Shown: positions 60,392 to 64,000 of the stretch, piece by piece
Numbering within the stretch: position 1 is the stretch's first letter
Layout of the letters: every line of letters begins with the position of its first letter
Assembly (NCBI RefSeq): GCF_905475395.1
Contig: NC_058337.1
Span: forward strand, 69,212,368-69,276,367
DNA: 64,000 nucleotides
Source: Chrysoperla carnea
Taxonomy: Eukaryota > Arthropoda > Insecta > Neuroptera > Chrysopidae
Direction: 5' to 3'
The notes under the pieces: model-generated
What the model was told of the DNA's origin: nothing
Seen by the model: only the letters and a program-made list of their open reading frames with translations
Database searches by the model: none
Made by a program: the position numbers and the translations under genes

Positions 60392-63300
60392 TTAATATAA
60401 CATAATCGCACCATTTGTTTTTTCCTCAATTACAGGTATAACAGGTTCAATTTCACGAGTATCACTTGTTCCGATATATATGATTAATAAGTTCACAAAT
60501 GATACTATACTGGCTCCCACTACAAACCTGGAACCGAAAACAAAATAATAAATTAATAAGTGAATGGAATAAAATGTTTTTGAATAATAATGATGATGAT
60601 CTGGTATCGGGAACAATAATTTTTATACCCTGTATACATGAAGTATACAGTTAGTAGACCATTTTAATCTATTATGGTTTATAGTTGGTTTTGTAGTTAT
60701 TGGTTTTTGTATAGTTGGTTTTGTAATTAACCATATGTTCTAACATCAGATTGGACTTAGTTTTCTGGGTTGTTTTAATTAGTAGTTAATTTAGATCCAA
60801 AAACGAACAAATCGCATATGTTTATTTTTTTGAAATGACGTATCTTAGGATACTTCGTCTATTAGAAAAATCTAACGATAACTTAATAAATAAAAATCAT
60901 TTATAAATTTCTATCGAAATGTTTAAAAATATTTTGTATTAACAATTACTACGATAAGCTATGCAATATGATTGCATGTAAATTACTGCATAACCCAGAA
61001 TGCTTTTACCATACGGTCAGAACTGTTACGGCCTATAATAGTCGAATCAATGAGTGTTTTTACTGAGGAGTCCTCAATAGCAGCTCCGATTTTGATGATT
61101 TTTTTAAAAATTATTCTTTTTGTATATTATTTAAAATCAGAAACATTTCACTGAGGGGAATAATCTGGAGGGGGAAAAAGCAATGTTCCGACTGATATAT
61201 CGACGTCCAGCCTAAATTGCTAATGGTACAAGTTTGAAATTTCGACAGGATATTGATTTTATACTGTAGGTGTCATTTAAGAAAAGATTTTTCGAAATTC
61301 ATCCCCTAAAGAGGTGAAATAGGGGATACAAGTTGGTATGAAAATATATACAAATGAGTTCAAAAAAATTAAGGTTCAGCACTAAAGGTAAAATCCATTA
61401 AATAGTGAAACCGACATTTTTGAGTTCACTACGTAACCGATTTTAAAAATTATTTCATCAACAGAATACTACATTATCAGCAAGTGACATGGTCGTATTT
61501 TCTTTTCAAAACAATTAGGGATCCACACTGAAAGTTCCAAATCCATTAATTAGTGAACAAAAGTAAAGGTAAGAGAATTGAAGGCTCTAACGTGTATATA
61601 ACTGCTAATTATTAATTAATTGTTTAAACAATATTTGTATTTTAACTCAAACTTTAACTATTTGTATTAAGTAATTTTTTCCACAAAAAAATGTATTTTA
61701 ACTCAATAACATTAAAAATGGACTTTTACATTTGGTGCGGAACCCAACCTTTTTTGAATATAAAATACAACCCATGTTACTTGGTGATAATGTAGCATTC
61801 TATAGGTGAACGAATTTTTAAAATCGGTTTAGTAGAGATCTCTAAAATTAACATTTGTTTATACATTTTCATACAAACTTTCATCCCCTATTTCATCCTT
61901 TTAGGGGATAAATGTCGAAAATGCTTTTTTAAATGACACTTACAGTATAAAATCAATATCCCCTCGAAATTTCAAACTTCTATCATTAGCGATTTAGGCG
62001 CGGCGTTCGTATACCAGTCGGGGCCAGTCTTTGGAAGTTTTCTGATTTTAAACAATATATAAAAAGCAAGATTTTTTTTCAAAAAATCATCATCAAAATC
62101 GGAGCTATTAATGAGGACTCCCTAAGAATGGCTATTTTATGGATTCCTTTATGCGAGTAATATACTTCTAGTCTTCTACTACAATATTTTTAAAAGATTT
62201 TAATTAATAAATTATAAAAATAACATAAATATTTACCAAAATGAGTATCCAAATTCAGCCATACCATCTGATGTCCACATTAAATTTTTATCCTCTTTTG
62301 TCATAACATTGTATTGTAATTTTAAATAATATTGTGCTATCCAACATCCAACTGCACTTAAATCTGATAACACTGAAACAAAATTAAGAAATATATTATA
62401 TATTTTACGTCGCTGCTAGAACTCTTGAAAAAAATGTTTTTTCCTTCTGTCAAAATATCATTACAAAAATAGCCCTGTAATAATTAGTTAAGTAAAGGAA
62501 ATAGGTTTTGTTAATTCGCAATTGCCTGAATTAGCCTTTTTCCTTTGAAGATTAAAAAAAGATCCTTTTGATGGCAGGATATATATGTACCCCCTCTAGT
62601 GTTGCCATCTAGCGGATCTTTTTATAATCTTCTTAGTAAAAAGGCTAATTAAAGCATTGTATTTTTTAAATAATACTAATAAAAATTGTTAACTAATTAC
62701 ATAAGAGAAATTATGAACATTATCATATTATCATTAAATCCGGGCATACAATAATTAATAATTCCAGGCCTTTTTCCTCTGAAGATTAAAAAAAGATTCG
62801 CTAGATGGCAACATTAGGGGGGGGGATATATCCTGCCATCTAGAGGATCTTTTTTTAATCTTTAGAGGAAAAAGGCTAATAAGCTTTTCTAAAATTCTAA
62901 GCTTTTCTAGTTGGCTAAAAGTTATTTTAGATTTTCAAAAATAACGAAAAATTTAATTACCAATTCTTCAGCTCTTACGAATGGTTTACTTAATTTATAC
63001 GTTCACAGAGAAAAAATTTTCTGTATTTTTATCACTGTAATTAAATGTGTATCCAAATTTTACTAAGAATATAATTAGATTTTGATGTTTTAAAATATAT
63101 TTTGTTTCTGCGAGTCGTATTGTTCAAAAAATGGTCCTCCTAAGATTTTCTGATATGGGATCTCCTTTAAAGCCACTGAGTTCCACTGAGTTTTTAACTA
63201 ACTTACGAGTCGTGTGGACCAATAAACATAAGGCATACACTGAGGTTTTGCTACTATAGGTTAAGGCTGTATAACTGAAGTCACCAAGTTTATTTAATTT

Positions 63301-63614
63301 TTTTTAACAAAATGATTTAAAAACTACCATAAGTGCATAAACTAACTAAACTTCAATGCTCTTAAATTGAAAAGTAATTGATTGTAACCTCCTTTCTTAA
63401 ATAAATGATTTTTTAAGATACTTACTGGCTAATGTATTCCATAAATATAAACCAGGTACACTGGCCATCGTACATATTGGATTCGATGCAGTATTAATAA
63501 CGGCAAATATAGCTGAAAGACCAGCAAATAATAACCCACCACAAACGGTACCGACCGTAGCCAACCATAAACTAAACACCATATAATCAGGATCTTCTCG
63601 GAGGATTGTTATCA
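60392..63614 (-). CDS. Clarin-family four-transmembrane protein (3' part)
   Basis: Three exons on the minus strand, 63614-63426, 62372-62237 and 60527-60392, join in frame (ending phase 1, then phase 0-compatible TGG) to about 153 codons. The upstream exon or exons, with the start and first membrane helix, lie beyond the window. Visible features: a membrane helix VFSLWLATVGTVCGGLLFAG; the clarin hallmark AVINTASNPICTMASVPGLY followed by LWNTLAS; a second helix region LSDLSAVGCWIAQYYLKLQY; the strongly conserved NVMTKEDKNLMWTSDGMAEF with GYSFW; a last helix FVVGASIVSFVNLLIIYIG; and an acidic tail. Clarins are tetraspan-like proteins; human CLRN1 is mutated in Usher syndrome type 3. A likely poly(A) signal (TTTATT on the plus strand) is at 60354-60359. 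The last two introns carry a 1.1-kb fold-back and two palindromic MITEs. Confidence 0.88.
61040..62148. repeat. Large fold-back element, arms of ~500 bp
   Basis: The left half (about 61040-61555) and right half (about 61670-62148) are inverted copies. Landmarks in order are GGAGTCCTCAATAGCAGCTC, CCGATTTTGATGAT, GTTTGAAATTTCGACAGG, ATATTGATTTTATACTGTA, GTGTCATTTAAGAAA and ATCCCCTAAAGAGG, then GGTATGAAAATATATA, CCGATTTTAAAAATT and GAATACTACATTATCA. Identity is about 80% by eye. The loop is roughly 100 bp. There is no coding capacity. The element lies in the clarin intron between the last two exons. The plus-strand ORF at 60972-61154 lies within it and is not a gene. Confidence 0.88.
62529..62650. 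mobile_element. Palindromic MITE, copy 1
   Basis: The 122-bp element starts AATTAGCCTTTTTCC and ends AAAAAGGCTAATT. Both halves also contain a GAAGATTAAAAAAAGATCC-type block and TGGCAGG / TGTTGCCA-type segments, so the whole can fold into one hairpin. A related copy lies 115 bp further on in the opposite orientation. Confidence 0.8.
62766..62881. mobile_element. Palindromic MITE, copy 2 (inverted)
   Basis: GGCCTTTTTCCTCTGAAGAT on the left and GAGGAAAAAGGCTAAT on the right bound a hairpin-forming unit with ATGGCAACATTAGG and ATATATCCTGCCATC in its loop region. Compared with the element at 62529-62650 it fits best as the reverse complement. Both are in the clarin intron between the second- and third-last exons. 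Confidence 0.8.
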
Positions 63615-64000
63615 CTGAAAAAATTAAAATAAAAATTTATCTCAAAATATTAAACTTTCGTATTAATTAAGTCTGGAAAACATCATAAATAAGAAGTCTT
63701 GCACCTATTACACCTATTACACCTTTTGAGATTAATTAAATATGAGCATATTCTGGAAGGAATGAGCATGCCAGATATGTGGGCCGAATCAGTTGACTGA
63801 TTCGTATATTTGAGATCCTCGGGAACCCAAATACCCATGTTAGGAGGTTGAAAGTTGTTGCATACCCCCTCCTGTTCAAGGGGTAGAGTAATATTTCTTA
63901 TCTGGCTGGCCTAAAAACTTTATACGTAATTTTTGTTACTTAATCCAAAGATTCTAACCAAAACTCAGCCGTTTTCAAGATACAATATCTTAGATTTTAA
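63615..64000. other. Clarin intron continuing past the window edge
   Basis: This is the 3' end of the intron upstream of the first visible clarin exon (acceptor CAG at 63617-63615). I see no exon with a start methionine and membrane helix, so the gene's 5' end must lie beyond 64000. Confidence 0.55.

Overview
This window looks like nuclear DNA from an insect. It is strongly AT-rich, its genes have short GT-AG introns in AT-rich sequence, and it carries insect-typical genes: two DM4/DM12 family proteins and a clarin. Many short non-autonomous mobile elements lie between and inside the genes. I cannot place the order (beetle, lacewing, bug or other) from sequence alone. I saw no LTR element, virus-derived gene, CRISPR array or bacterial operon.

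Nine gene models are supported. From left to right they are: (1) a secreted fasciclin-domain (FAS1) protein, + strand, five exons across 25 kb, with a first intron of about 17.5 kb and a satellite array in its last intron; (2) PITHD1 (PITH domain), - strand, four exons; (3) eIF3 subunit h, + strand, two exons; (4, 5) two tandem single-exon DM4/DM12 secreted proteins, - strand; (6) SPSB3 (SPRY/SOCS-box ubiquitin ligase adaptor), - strand, one exon; (7) Dr1/NC2-beta, + strand, two exons, divergent from SPSB3 across about 500 bp; (8) a TFIIIC110/GTF3C2-like protein, + strand, fifteen exons that splice in frame to 1,260 codons, with added zinc fingers and an AT-hook; (9) a clarin-family four-transmembrane protein, - strand, whose last three exons are present and whose 5' end lies outside the window. 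A 139-residue single-exon ORF between genes 8 and 9 is probably also a gene, but I do not recognise it.

The genes are mostly housekeeping: translation (eIF3h), Pol II repression (Dr1), Pol III assembly (TFIIIC110), protein turnover (SPSB3) and proteasome-associated PITHD1. They are not an operon or a pathway cluster.

The non-coding part is rich in structure. There are at least five fold-back elements with long inverted arms, one with arms of about 500 bp inside a clarin intron. There are several MITE-like elements, one with a perfect 8-bp target duplication ending 91 bp upstream of the eIF3h start codon. There are also a hAT transposase remnant, a Jockey-like LINE scrap, and an array of about 8.8 copies of a 316-bp unit, in which each of the eight complete units carries the same perfect 14-bp CRE-type palindrome. 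The two most unusual observations both concern the TFIIIC gene. A full-match Pol III B-box lies 55 bp upstream of its start codon, and one of its introns holds a tRNA-derived SINE enclosed in long inverted arms and flanked by an 11-bp duplication.
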